A DNA stretch of 14,835 nt. It comes from DASXMX01 sp036495445. Its GTDB lineage: Bacteria; Planctomycetota; Phycisphaerae; Tepidisphaerales; Tepidisphaeraceae. Each line of letters starts with the position of its first letter. Position 1 is the stretch's first letter. A program made the translations under genes and the position numbers. Below the pieces are notes generated by a model. The model ran no database searches. It was not told the origin of the DNA and saw nothing but the letters and a program-made list of their open reading frames with translations. The stretch lies in contig DASXMX010000407.1 of NCBI GenBank assembly GCA_036495445.1, positions 1 to 14,835 of the forward strand. Reading direction: 5' to 3'. Below, one piece after another: positions 1 through 7,111 of this stretch.

Positions 1-130
1 CTCAGCGCTCGGGCGTTATAGCCGACTTTGTTCGGCCCTTTGTTCGACCCCGGCTCGCGTCACGCCGGTTGCATCCGCTGCGCGACGGCCTGCGCACCGC
101 TCACGAGACCCGTTTCCGATCGTTTCCCAT

Positions 131-154
131 GCTCCCCGACCCAACGCGGGGAGC
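131..154. repeat. Hairpin, 8-base perfect stem
   Basis: GCTCCCCG (131-138) pairs perfectly with CGGGGAGC (147-154) across an 8-base loop. No T-tract follows on either strand. It could be the terminator of a gene lying left of the window or a fragment of an intergenic repeat; nothing in view decides between them. Confidence 0.4.
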
Positions 155-411
155 AAGAGAAACTTCCGTGCAGTGAATGCACCCGATTGGGAAACGTCCA
201 CGCGCCCGAGGACTGCCGCTTGCCGTTTTGCGGCTACCCCCACCAATGAAGTTTCCCTCCCGCCACGCACTCACTCCAAGACCCGATCGATCTCGTGCAA
301 CGGATGGCGTGACCTGCCTTTGGAAGGTAAATCTGGAGGGCATAGGCTCGGATTTCGTCGTGAGTTGGAGGGGATACCCTCGCGAGGTCCGCTTCGCGTT
401 CATTCTTGACC

Positions 412-417
412 AAGGAG
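412..417 (+). promoter_or_regulatory. Ribosome binding site that fixes the start at 424
   Basis: AAGGAG lies six bases before ATG 424. The alternative TTG at 406 would place this site inside the coding sequence and spoil the signal peptide, so ATG 424 is preferred. Confidence 0.75.
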
Positions 418-423
418 CCGGAA

Positions 424-1227
424 ATGCTTGACCGAAGGTTCGTGTGGCTCTGCGTCATCCTCCTGGCCGGCGGCGCGTCCGCTCGGGCGGACAACGCGGC
501 GAGCGATCCCGACGGCGTCGTCGTGTGGAGCCCGTCTCAGGCCGGATCGCACGTGCAGGGGCGGTACAAGCCGAGCCGGTGGGGCATGTATGACGTGGAG
601 GCCCGGCTGGAGAACGCCGCCGGGGGGAAGGTCAGCGTCACGCTCGGCGACAAGAAGCTTCAAGGCGTGGCGAGCGGTGCTGCGACGGAGGTGAAGCTGG
701 GACGTGTTTATCTCGACACCGAGAACGAGCGGACGATCACCCTCGACACCGACCCGGCCGAGAAGAACAAGCCGCTTGCGGTGAAGTCGCTGGTGTTTAC
801 GCCGGCGCCCGAAGGCAAGCCGATCGTGCAGTCCGGCGACCTCTCGATCACCCTGCACGCGCATGATGCGACCGTCCACGGCGTGCGGCTGCGATACGAG
901 TTCCGGCCGGACAAGAACACGCTGGGCTACTGGTCGAATCCCAAGGACTGGGTGAGCTGGGACTTTGAAGTCAGCAAGCCGGAAAAGTTCATCGTCGTCG
1001 TAATGCAGGGCAGCCCGGTCACCAAGCCGATGCGGCTTACCGTCGCGGATCAGACGATCGACTATTCGACGAAGAACACCGGCAGCTACCACACGTTCAC
1101 GTTCCTGGAAGTCGGCACGATCACGCTCGACAAGGCCGGCAAATACACGTTCTGCCTTAAACCCCAGTCGCCGACCGGACCGGTCATGGACCTGCGGCAG
1201 ATCATCCTGTTGCCGGTGTTGAAGTAG
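424..1227 (+). CDS. Secreted two-domain beta-sandwich protein, putative carbohydrate binding (DUF5077-like)
   Basis: A 267-residue exported protein of unproven function. Residues 1-22 form a signal peptide: basic MLDRR, a hydrophobic core VWLCVILLAGG, and a likely cut near ASARAD. Two beta-rich modules follow, at about 45-127 and 139-264. The second carries a run with YEF, LGYW, DWVSWDFEV near 158-183 and ends in VMDLRQI (254-260). From memory, this pattern matches the DUF5077-type modules attached to planctomycete fucosidases and sulfatases, which are thought to bind sugars. No catalytic domain is present, so this would be a free-standing binding or scaffold protein in the periplasm or outside the cell. 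A strong ribosome site precedes ATG 424. Export is well supported; the family name and the ligand are inference. Confidence 0.75.
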   Translation: MLDRRFVWLCVILLAGGASARADNAASDPDGVVVWSPSQAGSHVQGRYKPSRWGMYDVEARLENAAGGKVSVTLGDKKLQGVASGAATEVKLGRVYLDTENERTITLDTDPAEKNKPLAVKSLVFTPAPEGKPIVQSGDLSITLHAHDATVHGVRLRYEFRPDKNTLGYWSNPKDWVSWDFEVSKPEKFIVVVMQGSPVTKPMRLTVADQTIDYSTKNTGSYHTFTFLEVGTITLDKAGKYTFCLKPQSPTGPVMDLRQIILLPVLK

Positions 1228-1259
1228 TACGATGCGGAAACCTTTCTGAATAACAGCAT

Positions 1260-1283
1260 CGAATTTCAGAAACGTCCCGGTTT
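1260..1283 (+). repeat. Intergenic repeat GAAACGTCCCGGTTT, copy 1
   Basis: A 24-base unit ending in the 15-mer GAAACGTCCCGGTTT (1269-1283). It matches 22 of 24 bases of an inverted copy at 2127-2150 and 20 of 24 of a copy at 4069-4092. It lies between two + genes, 33 bases after the first stop codon. No stem-loop is formed by the unit itself. Confidence 0.55.
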
Positions 1284-1352
1284 TGCGATCAAGGTTTCCA
1301 GCCGGGCGACTTCGGCAGGGCGACCGCGAGAAACAAAGCGAGCGTCATCATC

Positions 1353-1357
1353 GGAGG
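1353..1357 (+). promoter_or_regulatory. Ribosome binding site supporting the TTG start at 1365
   Basis: GGAGG seven bases upstream of TTG 1365. It supports a non-ATG start, because no ATG in this frame lies near the N-terminus ahead of the membrane segments. Confidence 0.6.
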
Positions 1358-1364
1358 TTCTCCC

Positions 1365-2018
1365 TTGCTGCGAAAACCCAGCCGGACCACGATCACGCGC
1401 ACCGCTTCAATCCTGCAATGGGGCGGCGTAGTGCTGTTTGTTCTCTACGTCTATCTCGAAATCCGGCATGTGCCCAACGGTCGCACGCTTCCGCTCCTGG
1501 GCGTCGTTGCGCTGCTTGGCTTAGTGGGGCATGGCCTTGATCGAATCTGCCGCCGATTTGACGAATCAGAAATAATCGCACTCAAGGCGGAACTCGAAGC
1601 CGCCCGAGGAATCGCCGAGGCTGCGCACCGCCGCACTGACCGCCGACAGGTCACCGAGGCGGGGAAAGGAACCTTCAAGAAGGTATTGGGGAAATATCCG
1701 AATCAACGGTGCCAGTTCATCGTGCGGCGCGGAGACGACGAGGCGCGGACGTTTGCAGGCCAGCTCCAGGCAGTGTTTCAAGAGTGCGGATGGTGGGGAA
1801 CGATTGCCCTCAGCTGGTCTCCAGCGGAATCATTTCCCGGCGTCGGCATGACCGCCGAACCCTGCTCAGACGGGCTCGCGCAAATGATCCGGGACGTTGG
1901 CGAAGCATTCGAATCCGACGGAATTCAACTTGCGAAGAATTGGACGCGGATCATACCCAACCACCCGATCGAGGCGGGAACGATCGAAATCAACGTTGGC
2001 AGACGGCCGATCCCGTAG
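1365..2018 (+). CDS. Two-helix membrane protein with cytoplasmic domain, unknown function
   Basis: A 217-residue protein starting at TTG 1365 with GGAGG upstream. Two hydrophobic segments, about residues 16-34 and 42-59, form a hairpin in the inner membrane; basic residues on both flanks suggest both ends are cytoplasmic. Residues 66-95 are charged and Ala/Glu/Arg rich, likely a helical or coiled-coil linker. The C-terminal domain (about 100-217) has a run containing RTFAGQLQAVFQECGWWG (128-145), then GIQLAKNW and a closing IEINVGRRP. This layout, a membrane hairpin plus a small alpha/beta domain, recurs in uncharacterised bacterial proteins, but I cannot name a family. It stands alone on +, facing a - gene, with a hairpin at 2153-2171 between them. 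It is a real gene by start signal, length and hydrophobic pattern; no function is proposed. Confidence 0.7.
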   Translation: MLRKPSRTTITRTASILQWGGVVLFVLYVYLEIRHVPNGRTLPLLGVVALLGLVGHGLDRICRRFDESEIIALKAELEAARGIAEAAHRRTDRRQVTEAGKGTFKKVLGKYPNQRCQFIVRRGDDEARTFAGQLQAVFQECGWWGTIALSWSPAESFPGVGMTAEPCSDGLAQMIRDVGEAFESDGIQLAKNWTRIIPNHPIEAGTIEINVGRRPIP

Positions 2019-2126
2019 CCTCCAGTCCAATTCCCAGCCACCACACGGGTTCTATTGCCAGCCGCCGCCGCGACCTGCCCTGCGGGCGGGCGGACGACTC
2101 CAAGACCCCGGCATAGTCGTGCGAAG

Positions 2127-2150
2127 AAAGCGGGACGTTTCTGAATTTCG
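2127..2150 (-). repeat. Intergenic repeat GAAACGTCCCGGTTT, copy 2 (inverted)
   Basis: Reads on the - strand with 22 of 24 bases identical to copy 1 at 1260-1283; the two differences are T to A at unit position 5 and G to C at position 21. It sits in the gap between two convergent genes, three bases from the hairpin at 2153-2171. Confidence 0.55.
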
Positions 2151-2152
2151 CA

Positions 2153-2171
2153 GGTGACCCGGCCGGTCACC
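2153..2171. terminator. Hairpin between convergent genes, possible bidirectional terminator
   Basis: GGTGACC (2153-2159) pairs with GGTCACC (2165-2171) around CGGCC. It overlaps the stop codon of the - gene (2167-2169) and lies 134 bases past the stop of the + gene. There is no T-tract on either side, so its role as an intrinsic terminator is uncertain. Confidence 0.45.
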
Positions 2172-2994
2172 CGTCTCGGCCAAATCGCATGACCGTTCCC
2201 TTGGCCCCGAAGTGGGAACGGCCGTAGATGACTCGGAGTTGTTCGGTGGCCGTGGCCCCGATGGTGTCGCCGTTGGGAATGGGGCTGCCGCGCTTGTGCA
2301 TGTAGACTGCGATGTTGATGGCCCAGTTGCGCAGCTCGCCGGGCGGCATGGACAGCCCCGTGATTTCCATTTCCATCAACCCGAGTGGGGCGAGGCCGGT
2401 GGTGAAGCACGTGAAGGTGCCGCTATCGTCTTGCAGTACACGGAAATCCACCCAGAGATATAATGGCGGCGTCTTGGGGGTTGCTATGGCGGCCATCTTG
2501 ATAAAGACCGGCGGATAGTGGACTAACGTCGCTTCGGGCCAATAGACGCCGACAACGCCGGGCAAGCCCGCGAGCCGGGCCACTGCATGGGTGAAGACCA
2601 CGCGACGCGCAATCGCGTCGGCCGATCCGTTCACCGCCGTCACCAGGACGTGCGACTTGTGGCCTTTAAGATTGAGCGCCGGTTTATCTTTCGGCCACAT
2701 CCACGACGTATGGCAGGGTCCTTCCAGATCCGACCACGGATATGGCGCGCCCATCGGTGCGGCGAACAGCATCTCGTCGTTCAGTCTGCAATGAACGACG
2801 CCCTTGTCGACCCGTACGTGGGCGGCCGACACTCCGGCAATCGTGCCCGCGCCAATCGCGTGCTGGACGACCGCAACGTCGAAGTCCAGCCTGTCAAGAA
2901 GCAGTGCCGCGATGAGCGGTCCGCCGCCGAGCGATTCCGGTGCCCCTGGCGAAGATCCGGACGGATTGCTCTTGTCTTTCTGCCGGTTCGACAC
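2167..2994 (-). CDS. DUF4261 domain protein
   Basis: A 275-residue soluble protein with no signal peptide or membrane helix. After a polar, disordered N-terminus (about residues 1-24) come the parts I associate with DUF4261: HKSHVLVTAV (112-121), VVGVYWPEATLV (147-158), GLMEMEI (204-210) and a C-terminal stretch with NIAVYM and NGDTIG (about 226-245). DUF4261 has no established biochemical role and is often met near secretion or toxin-related genes, though none is seen here. GTG 2994 is chosen because AGGAG lies five bases upstream. The alternative ATG 3051 overlaps the stop of the DUF1080 gene as ATGA, adds 19 residues without domain character, and would imply translational coupling. The gene follows the DUF1080 gene by 53 bases, so co-transcription is likely. 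The family call is from memory. Confidence 0.75.
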   Translation of the reverse strand: MSNRQKDKSNPSGSSPGAPESLGGGPLIAALLLDRLDFDVAVVQHAIGAGTIAGVSAAHVRVDKGVVHCRLNDEMLFAAPMGAPYPWSDLEGPCHTSWMWPKDKPALNLKGHKSHVLVTAVNGSADAIARRVVFTHAVARLAGLPGVVGVYWPEATLVHYPPVFIKMAAIATPKTPPLYLWVDFRVLQDDSGTFTCFTTGLAPLGLMEMEITGLSMPPGELRNWAINIAVYMHKRGSPIPNGDTIGATATEQLRVIYGRSHFGAKGTVMRFGRDG

Positions 2995-2999
2995 GCGAA

Positions 3000-3004
3000 C
3001 TCCT
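3000..3004 (-). promoter_or_regulatory. Ribosome binding site favouring GTG 2994
   Basis: AGGAG on the - strand, five bases before GTG 2994. The competing ATG 3051 has only a weak AAGG upstream, although it overlaps the preceding stop codon. Confidence 0.5.
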
Positions 3005-3047
3005 GCTCCGGGAACCGATAGAAGGATCCGGCTTTGACTGCCTGCCC

Positions 3048-3920
3048 TCATTCCGCCTTCTTCGCGTTCTCCCCCGGCTTTGGCATCTCAAATGGAATGC
3101 TGGCGGTATCGGGGATGTCGCGGGCCCAGATGTTGCGGAAGCTGATGGGGGAGCTGGCGTCGCCGTGGGCCTGGAGCTTGATGGGGGCGGTGTCGTAGGC
3201 GTGGTAGCGGGGCTTGCCGATGTAGAGGGTTTCGCCCTGGAGCTCGAAGTGGTTGAGGACGAGGACGCCGTTGAAGATCACGGTGGCGTAGGCGGGGGTT
3301 TGGAGGGAGCCGTCCGGCTTGAAGCGCGGGGCGTTCCAGATGACGTCGTAGGACTGCCACTCGCCGGGCTTGCGGCAGGCGTTGGCCAGCGGGATGGCCT
3401 GCTTGTACATGCTGCCGGCCATGCCGTTGACGTAGGTCTTGTTGTTGTAGTTGTCGAGGACCTGCAGTTCGTACCCTGCGTCCCCGCCGCCGGTGGAGGC
3501 GAGGAACACGCCGCTGTTCCCGCGGCCCTGGCTGCTGCCCTGGATGTCCTCGGGGATGCGGTACTCGACGTGGAGCTGGTAGTCCTTGAAGCGGCGTTTG
3601 GTTTCGATGTTGCCGCCCTTCTTGTCGACCTTCATGGAGCCATCGCCGACGACGTCCCACGTCGCCGGCTCCTGCGTGCCGGCTTTCACCCACTGGTAGA
3701 GGTTCTTGCCGTCGAAGAGGACGACGGCATCGGACGGCGGCGGGGCATTGTTCTCCGCCGCCGGCGTGACGACCGGCGGCTCGGGCTTCCAGACCTCGGT
3801 ATCCTCGGGCCGCATGCGCGTGCGCTGCTGCCGCTCCTGAGCCAGCAGGATTGACGCGGCCCCGACCAGAACCAACGACAGCAGACCGTACCGGAGCGCT
3901 TTATTGCGGGCGGATTGCAT
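3048..3920 (-). CDS. Secreted DUF1080 protein (3-keto-disaccharide hydrolase-like)
   Basis: A 290-residue exported protein. Residues 1-28 are a signal peptide (basic start, then GLLSLVLVGAASILL, cut near LAQ). A low-complexity Pro-rich linker covers about 30-63. The DUF1080 domain runs about 65-270 with its familiar marks: LFDGKNLYQW (68-77), GNSGVFL (134-140), YELQVLDNY (150-158), GEWQSYDVIWNAPRF (186-200) and ISFRNIW (259-265). The fold is a concanavalin-like beta sandwich. Some members hydrolyse 3-keto-glycosides, but many are uncharacterised and could simply bind sugars, so the substrate here is unknown. AAGGA lies six bases before ATG 3920. It is followed closely by the DUF4261 gene, and 227 bases separate it from serB upstream, so it probably has its own promoter. 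The C-terminal tail (about 271-290) is polar and Lys-rich. Confidence 0.9.
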   Translation of the reverse strand: MQSARNKALRYGLLSLVLVGAASILLAQERQQRTRMRPEDTEVWKPEPPVVTPAAENNAPPPSDAVVLFDGKNLYQWVKAGTQEPATWDVVGDGSMKVDKKGGNIETKRRFKDYQLHVEYRIPEDIQGSSQGRGNSGVFLASTGGGDAGYELQVLDNYNNKTYVNGMAGSMYKQAIPLANACRKPGEWQSYDVIWNAPRFKPDGSLQTPAYATVIFNGVLVLNHFELQGETLYIGKPRYHAYDTAPIKLQAHGDASSPISFRNIWARDIPDTASIPFEMPKPGENAKKAE

Positions 3921-4045
3921 ACGATGTCCTTCTGTTGAAGAGCTCTAACTTTTTTCGCAACGCACGATTCGCCAATGGCTTATTTTAAGACAATTCAGGC
4001 GGCCAAGTGTTGCCAGACGCCCACCAAAGAAGCATCCGCGCAAAT

Positions 4046-4065
4046 CGGGATGTTTCTGCATCCCG
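4046..4065. repeat. Hairpin between serB and the DUF1080 gene
   Basis: CGGGATG (4046-4052) and CATCCCG (4059-4065) form a perfect 7-base stem with loop TTTCTG. On the - strand it lies about 80 bases past the serB stop, so it might end serB transcription. No T-tract follows. Confidence 0.35.
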
Positions 4066-4068
4066 GTT

Positions 4069-4092
4069 GGATATTCCGAAACGTCCCGGTTT
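4069..4092 (+). repeat. Intergenic repeat GAAACGTCCCGGTTT, copy 3
   Basis: Shares the complete 15-mer GAAACGTCCCGGTTT (4078-4092) with copy 1 and 20 of 24 bases over the full unit. It lies in the gap between serB and the DUF1080 gene, on the strand opposite to both genes. Confidence 0.5.
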
Positions 4093-4147
4093 CCGACTCC
4101 GCGACTCTCCCCGGACCGACCGAGCGACTGTCTGTCTGGCGGCAGCG

Positions 4148-5374
4148 TTACTCGAGCAGGTCCCGATCCCGGACGCCGATCAGGTAGAGGATGGAGTCGA
4201 GGCCGAGAGTGGAGATCTTGTGCCGGGCGGTCTGGGCGACGAGGGGCTTTGCGTGGAAGGCGATGCCGAGGCCGGCGACCGCCAGCATGGGGAGGTCGTT
4301 GGCTCCGTCGCCCACGGCGATCGTCTGCTGCAGCGAAATGTTTTCCTGGGCCGCGATCGCCTGCAGGAGCTGCGCCTTGCGTTGGGCGTTGATGATCTCG
4401 CCCTTGGCCCGCCCGGTCAGGACGCCGTTCTCGATTTCCAGGTCGTTGGTCCGCACGTAATCGATCCCGAGCCGCTTCTGGACGTGCTTGCCGAAGTAGG
4501 CGAAACCACCGGAGATGATGGCGGTCTTGTAGCCGAACGATTTGAGCGCGGTGACGAGGCGCTCGGCGCCTTCAGTGAGTTTCAATCGTGACGCGACTTC
4601 CTGAAGCCTCGATTCCGGCAGGCCTTTAAGCATCGCGACGCGCCGGGTGAGCGACTGATTGAAGTCCAGTTCGCCGCGCATCGCGGCCTCGGTGATCGCG
4701 CCGACATGCTGGTGGACGCCCGCCTCGCGGGCCAGTTCGTCGATGACCTCGTGCTGGATGAGCGTCGAATCCATGTCGAACGCAACGAGCCGCCGCATGC
4801 GGCGATAGATATTGTCACGCTGCCAGGCGAGGTCGATCGGGTGCTCCTGCGTCGCCTGCATGAGGGCGGCCCGCAGCGCGTCCTGGTCGCGCGGTTCGCC
4901 GCGGACTGAAAGTTCCACGCACGCGCGGCGCGGCTGCCCATCATCGACGCGAGGCGGGCGGCCGGACAGGCGGGTGATGATGTCGATGTTCAGCCCCTGA
5001 TCGGCCAGGATCGACGACACCGCGGCGAGGTGCTCGGCCGCGAGCCGGCGCGCCAGCAGCGTGAGGATGTATCGCGGCTTGCCCTGCCGCGCGACCCACG
5101 CGTCGTACTGGTCGTCATCCACCGGCGTCATGCGCAGCCGCAGGTCGGCGTGGTGGGCCGCAAACAGCAGGTCCTTCAGCACCGACGTCGATTCGACCGT
5201 CGGCGGGATGCGGATCATCATCCCCAGCAACAGCGTCTTGTGGATGACCGTCTGGTTGATGTCCAGGACTTCGATGCGCGACGCCCCCATGATCCGGGTG
5301 AGCGTCGCGGTGATCCCCGGACGGTCTTCGCCCGTCACGTGGAACAGGAGGATGGATTGAGTCGGCTCGGGCAA
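4148..5374 (-). CDS. serB: Phosphoserine phosphatase, SerB2 type with two ACT domains
   Basis: A 408-residue cytoplasmic enzyme that removes phosphate from O-phosphoserine, the last step of serine synthesis. Two regulatory ACT domains come first, at about residues 7-85 (ILLFHVTGEDRPGITATL) and 101-180 (RYILTLLA... LNIDII). The HAD phosphatase domain covers about 195-408: motif I DMDST with D200 as nucleophile and D202 as acid/base, motif II in SGG (288-290), motif III lysine near K333, and motif IV GDGAND (355-360). The length and double-ACT layout match mycobacterial SerB2 (about 409 residues) rather than the shorter single-domain SerB. ACT domains in this family sense amino acids, so feedback by serine is plausible. 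The start is TTG 5374 with no clear ribosome site; a later start would cut into the first ACT domain. Neither serA nor serC is nearby. Confidence 0.95.
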   Translation of the reverse strand: MPEPTQSILLFHVTGEDRPGITATLTRIMGASRIEVLDINQTVIHKTLLLGMMIRIPPTVESTSVLKDLLFAAHHADLRLRMTPVDDDQYDAWVARQGKPRYILTLLARRLAAEHLAAVSSILADQGLNIDIITRLSGRPPRVDDGQPRRACVELSVRGEPRDQDALRAALMQATQEHPIDLAWQRDNIYRRMRRLVAFDMDSTLIQHEVIDELAREAGVHQHVGAITEAAMRGELDFNQSLTRRVAMLKGLPESRLQEVASRLKLTEGAERLVTALKSFGYKTAIISGGFAYFGKHVQKRLGIDYVRTNDLEIENGVLTGRAKGEIINAQRKAQLLQAIAAQENISLQQTIAVGDGANDLPMLAVAGLGIAFHAKPLVAQTARHKISTLGLDSILYLIGVRDRDLLE

Positions 5375-5437
5375 GGGGCGGTGATTGTAGGACGCGCGCC
5401 CTATGCGCCAAGTCGTCTGCGCACCGCTTGCCAGGCT

Positions 5438-5455
5438 TGGTCACTTCAGTGACCA
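5438..5455. promoter_or_regulatory. Palindrome in the divergent gap, candidate operator
   Basis: TGGTCAC (5438-5444) and GTGACCA (5449-5455) are perfect inverted arms around TTCA. It lies between the divergent serB (- strand, start 5374) and tandem DUF1080 (+ strand, start 5515) genes, 60 bases before the latter. This suits a dimeric repressor or activator site, but no regulator is encoded in the window. A chance palindrome or small terminator is possible. Confidence 0.35.
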
Positions 5456-5514
5456 TGTTCCGCAACGCCTAATTCATAACGCGTTCGTTAGATTCAAAGA
5501 GAAGGAGCAGCGTC

Positions 5515-6909
5515 ATGCGTCGCACGATCGGGTTTGTGGGGATTCTGTTCGGCGCCCTTTGCGCCGCCGCGCCGGCGGCCGACCGCCCGCTCAACACGCC
5601 CCCGGAAGGCTTCACGAACCTTTTCAACGGGAAAGACCTGACCGGCTGGCACGGGCGCCAGGGCGATTACAGCCGCTACGTCGAAGCCAAGCTTCCGGAC
5701 GACGAACACGAGCAGAAGCAGGCCGCGTGGAACGAGAACATGAAGCAGCACTGGCACGTCGATGCCGACAAAGGCGAACTCGTCTCCGACGGCCACGGCG
5801 TCTTCCTCACCACCGACAAGCCCTACGGCGACTTCGAGATGTGGGTCGACTGGCTCATGGTCCAGCACAACGGCGACTCCGGCATCTACCTTCGCCTCTA
5901 TCCCCAGGTGCAGATCTGGGACCCGGAGAACCCGGAAGTCGCGGCGCTCGGGGCCCCCAAGGGCTCGGGCGCGCTGTGGAACGATTTCACTGACAACCCC
6001 GGCAAGTGGCCGCTGGTCAGGGCCGACAATCCGGTCGGCCAGTGGAACACGTTCCACATCAAGATGATCGGGTCCAAGGTCTGGGTCTGGTTCAACGACA
6101 AGCTCACCGTTGACGGGCAGGTGCTCGACAACTACTTCGACAAGTCGATTGACGACGGCACGCCGCACCCGATCCCGATCCTGCCGACCGGCCCAATCCA
6201 GCTCCAAACCCACGGCTCGGAGATCCGCTTCCGCAACATCTACCTCCGCGAGATCGGCGCCGACGAAGCCAACGAGTCGCTCGACAAGCAGTTGAACGAC
6301 CCCGGCTTCAAGCGCGTTTTCAACGGCAAGGACTTCACCGGCTGGGCCGGCCCTGTCGAAAACTACGAGGTGAACGACGGCGCGATCGTCTGCAAGCCCA
6401 AAAAGGGCGGCGACCCTTACTTCAACCAGGAACTGGGCGATTTCGAAGCGAAGCTCGAGTTCAAACTCCCGCCCGCCGGGAACAACGGGCTGGCGATCCG
6501 CTATCCCGGCAAGGGCGACACCGCCTACGTCGGCATGTGCGAACTGCAGGTCCTCGACGACACCGCCAAGATGTACGAGCACCTCGACCCCCGCCAGTTC
6601 TGCGGCTCGATCTACGGCGTCGTCCCCGCCCACCGCGGCTACCTCCGCCCCGTCGGGGAGTGGAACTTCGAGCACGTCGTCGTCAAGGGGCACGCGATCA
6701 AGGTGGAACTGAACGGCACCACCATCGTCGATGCCGACGTCAGCCATTTCGACCCCGACGACGGCTCCCAATTCATGCACAACAGCAAGCACCCGGGCCT
6801 CCAGCGGACCAAGGGCTTCTTCGGCTTTGCGGGCCACAATGATCCCGTCGCGTTCCGGAACATCTCTATCAAATCGCTGGATTCGACCGAGATTCAGACA
6901 CCGGATTAA
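5515..6909 (+). CDS. Secreted tandem DUF1080 protein
   Basis: A 464-residue exported protein with two DUF1080 beta-sandwich domains. Residues 1-22 are a signal peptide (MRRTIGFVGILFGALCAAAPAA). Domain 1 spans about 33-247: it opens with LFNGKDLTGW (36-45) and closes with IRFRNIYLREI (237-247). Domain 2 spans about 264-457: it opens with VFNGKDFTGW (268-277) and closes with VAFRNISIKSL (445-455). Domain 1 contains a charged insertion near 46-79 (EHEQKQAAWNENMKQHW) that domain 2 lacks. Both keep the GDSGIYLRL/NNGLAIRY and CELQVLDD-type core strands. The family includes 3-keto-disaccharide hydrolases, but which domain is active is unknown. AAGGAG is placed seven bases before ATG 5515. It diverges from serB across 140 bases that hold a palindrome, and is followed by a large inverted repeat. 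Confidence 0.9.
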   Translation: MRRTIGFVGILFGALCAAAPAADRPLNTPPEGFTNLFNGKDLTGWHGRQGDYSRYVEAKLPDDEHEQKQAAWNENMKQHWHVDADKGELVSDGHGVFLTTDKPYGDFEMWVDWLMVQHNGDSGIYLRLYPQVQIWDPENPEVAALGAPKGSGALWNDFTDNPGKWPLVRADNPVGQWNTFHIKMIGSKVWVWFNDKLTVDGQVLDNYFDKSIDDGTPHPIPILPTGPIQLQTHGSEIRFRNIYLREIGADEANESLDKQLNDPGFKRVFNGKDFTGWAGPVENYEVNDGAIVCKPKKGGDPYFNQELGDFEAKLEFKLPPAGNNGLAIRYPGKGDTAYVGMCELQVLDDTAKMYEHLDPRQFCGSIYGVVPAHRGYLRPVGEWNFEHVVVKGHAIKVELNGTTIVDADVSHFDPDDGSQFMHNSKHPGLQRTKGFFGFAGHNDPVAFRNISIKSLDSTEIQTPD

Positions 6910-6931
6910 TACTCCGCTGGGGCGCCAAACA

Positions 6932-7042
6932 ATCAGAGCCGGGCCGTGTCGGCCCGGTCGGACCGAAGGTCCGTCTCTTATTTGATGAATACGGAGGAGA
7001 CGATCCTTCGGCTCGACCGGGCCGACACGGCCCGGCTCTGAT
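6932..7042. repeat. Large inverted repeat, 46-base arms
   Basis: Arms 6932-6977 and 6997-7042 match in 42 of 46 bases around a 19-base loop. The outer 29 bases of each arm are perfect, built on the core GCCGGGCCGTGTCGGCCCGG, and the four mismatches lie near the loop. The outer part is itself nearly self-complementary, so a branched structure is possible. It lies between the tandem DUF1080 and DsbA-like genes. It may end transcription, but there is no T-tract. It resembles the multicopy intergenic palindromes of planctomycete genomes. Confidence 0.85.
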
Positions 7043-7111
7043 GTTTATCCGCTGCGACGGGTTTTCTCGCGGCATACGATTACCGGATCCCGCGAACGGG
7101 CTGCCCGAATC

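Larger units (their letters stand above)
1..423. other. Gene-free left end with small hairpins
   Basis: No convincing gene is visible here. One forward frame is open from the window edge to base 409, but its product is rich in Arg, Ser and Pro with no domain-like pattern, so I treat it as chance at high GC. The stretch holds an 8-base-stem hairpin (131-154), a weaker 5-base-stem one (168-182, GTGCA/TGCAC) and a 10-base palindrome CCTCGCGAGG (378-387). A poor promoter-like pair, TTGGAA at 320-325 and TAGGCT at 343-348 with a 17-base gap, lies upstream of the first gene, but the -10 match is only 3 of 6. Confidence 0.5.

Noticed and set aside
2..409. Forward frame open from the left edge to base 409
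   Set aside because: The product is Arg/Ser/Pro rich with no domain pattern, no clear start, and several other frames are open in the same GC-rich stretch.
2940..3854. 304-codon forward frame opposite the single DUF1080 gene
   Set aside because: Gly/Val/Leu-rich shadow of the real - strand gene, which has a signal peptide, ribosome site and family motifs.
1260..4092. CRISPR-like array made of the GAAACGTCCCGGTTT units
   Set aside because: Copies are about 0.9 to 1.9 kb apart, in mixed orientation, with genes between them and no regular spacers or cas genes.
5494..6837. 447-codon reverse frame opposite the tandem DUF1080 gene
   Set aside because: Val/Ala/Leu/Asp-rich shadow caused by GC-rich codons of the + gene; no motif or start signal.
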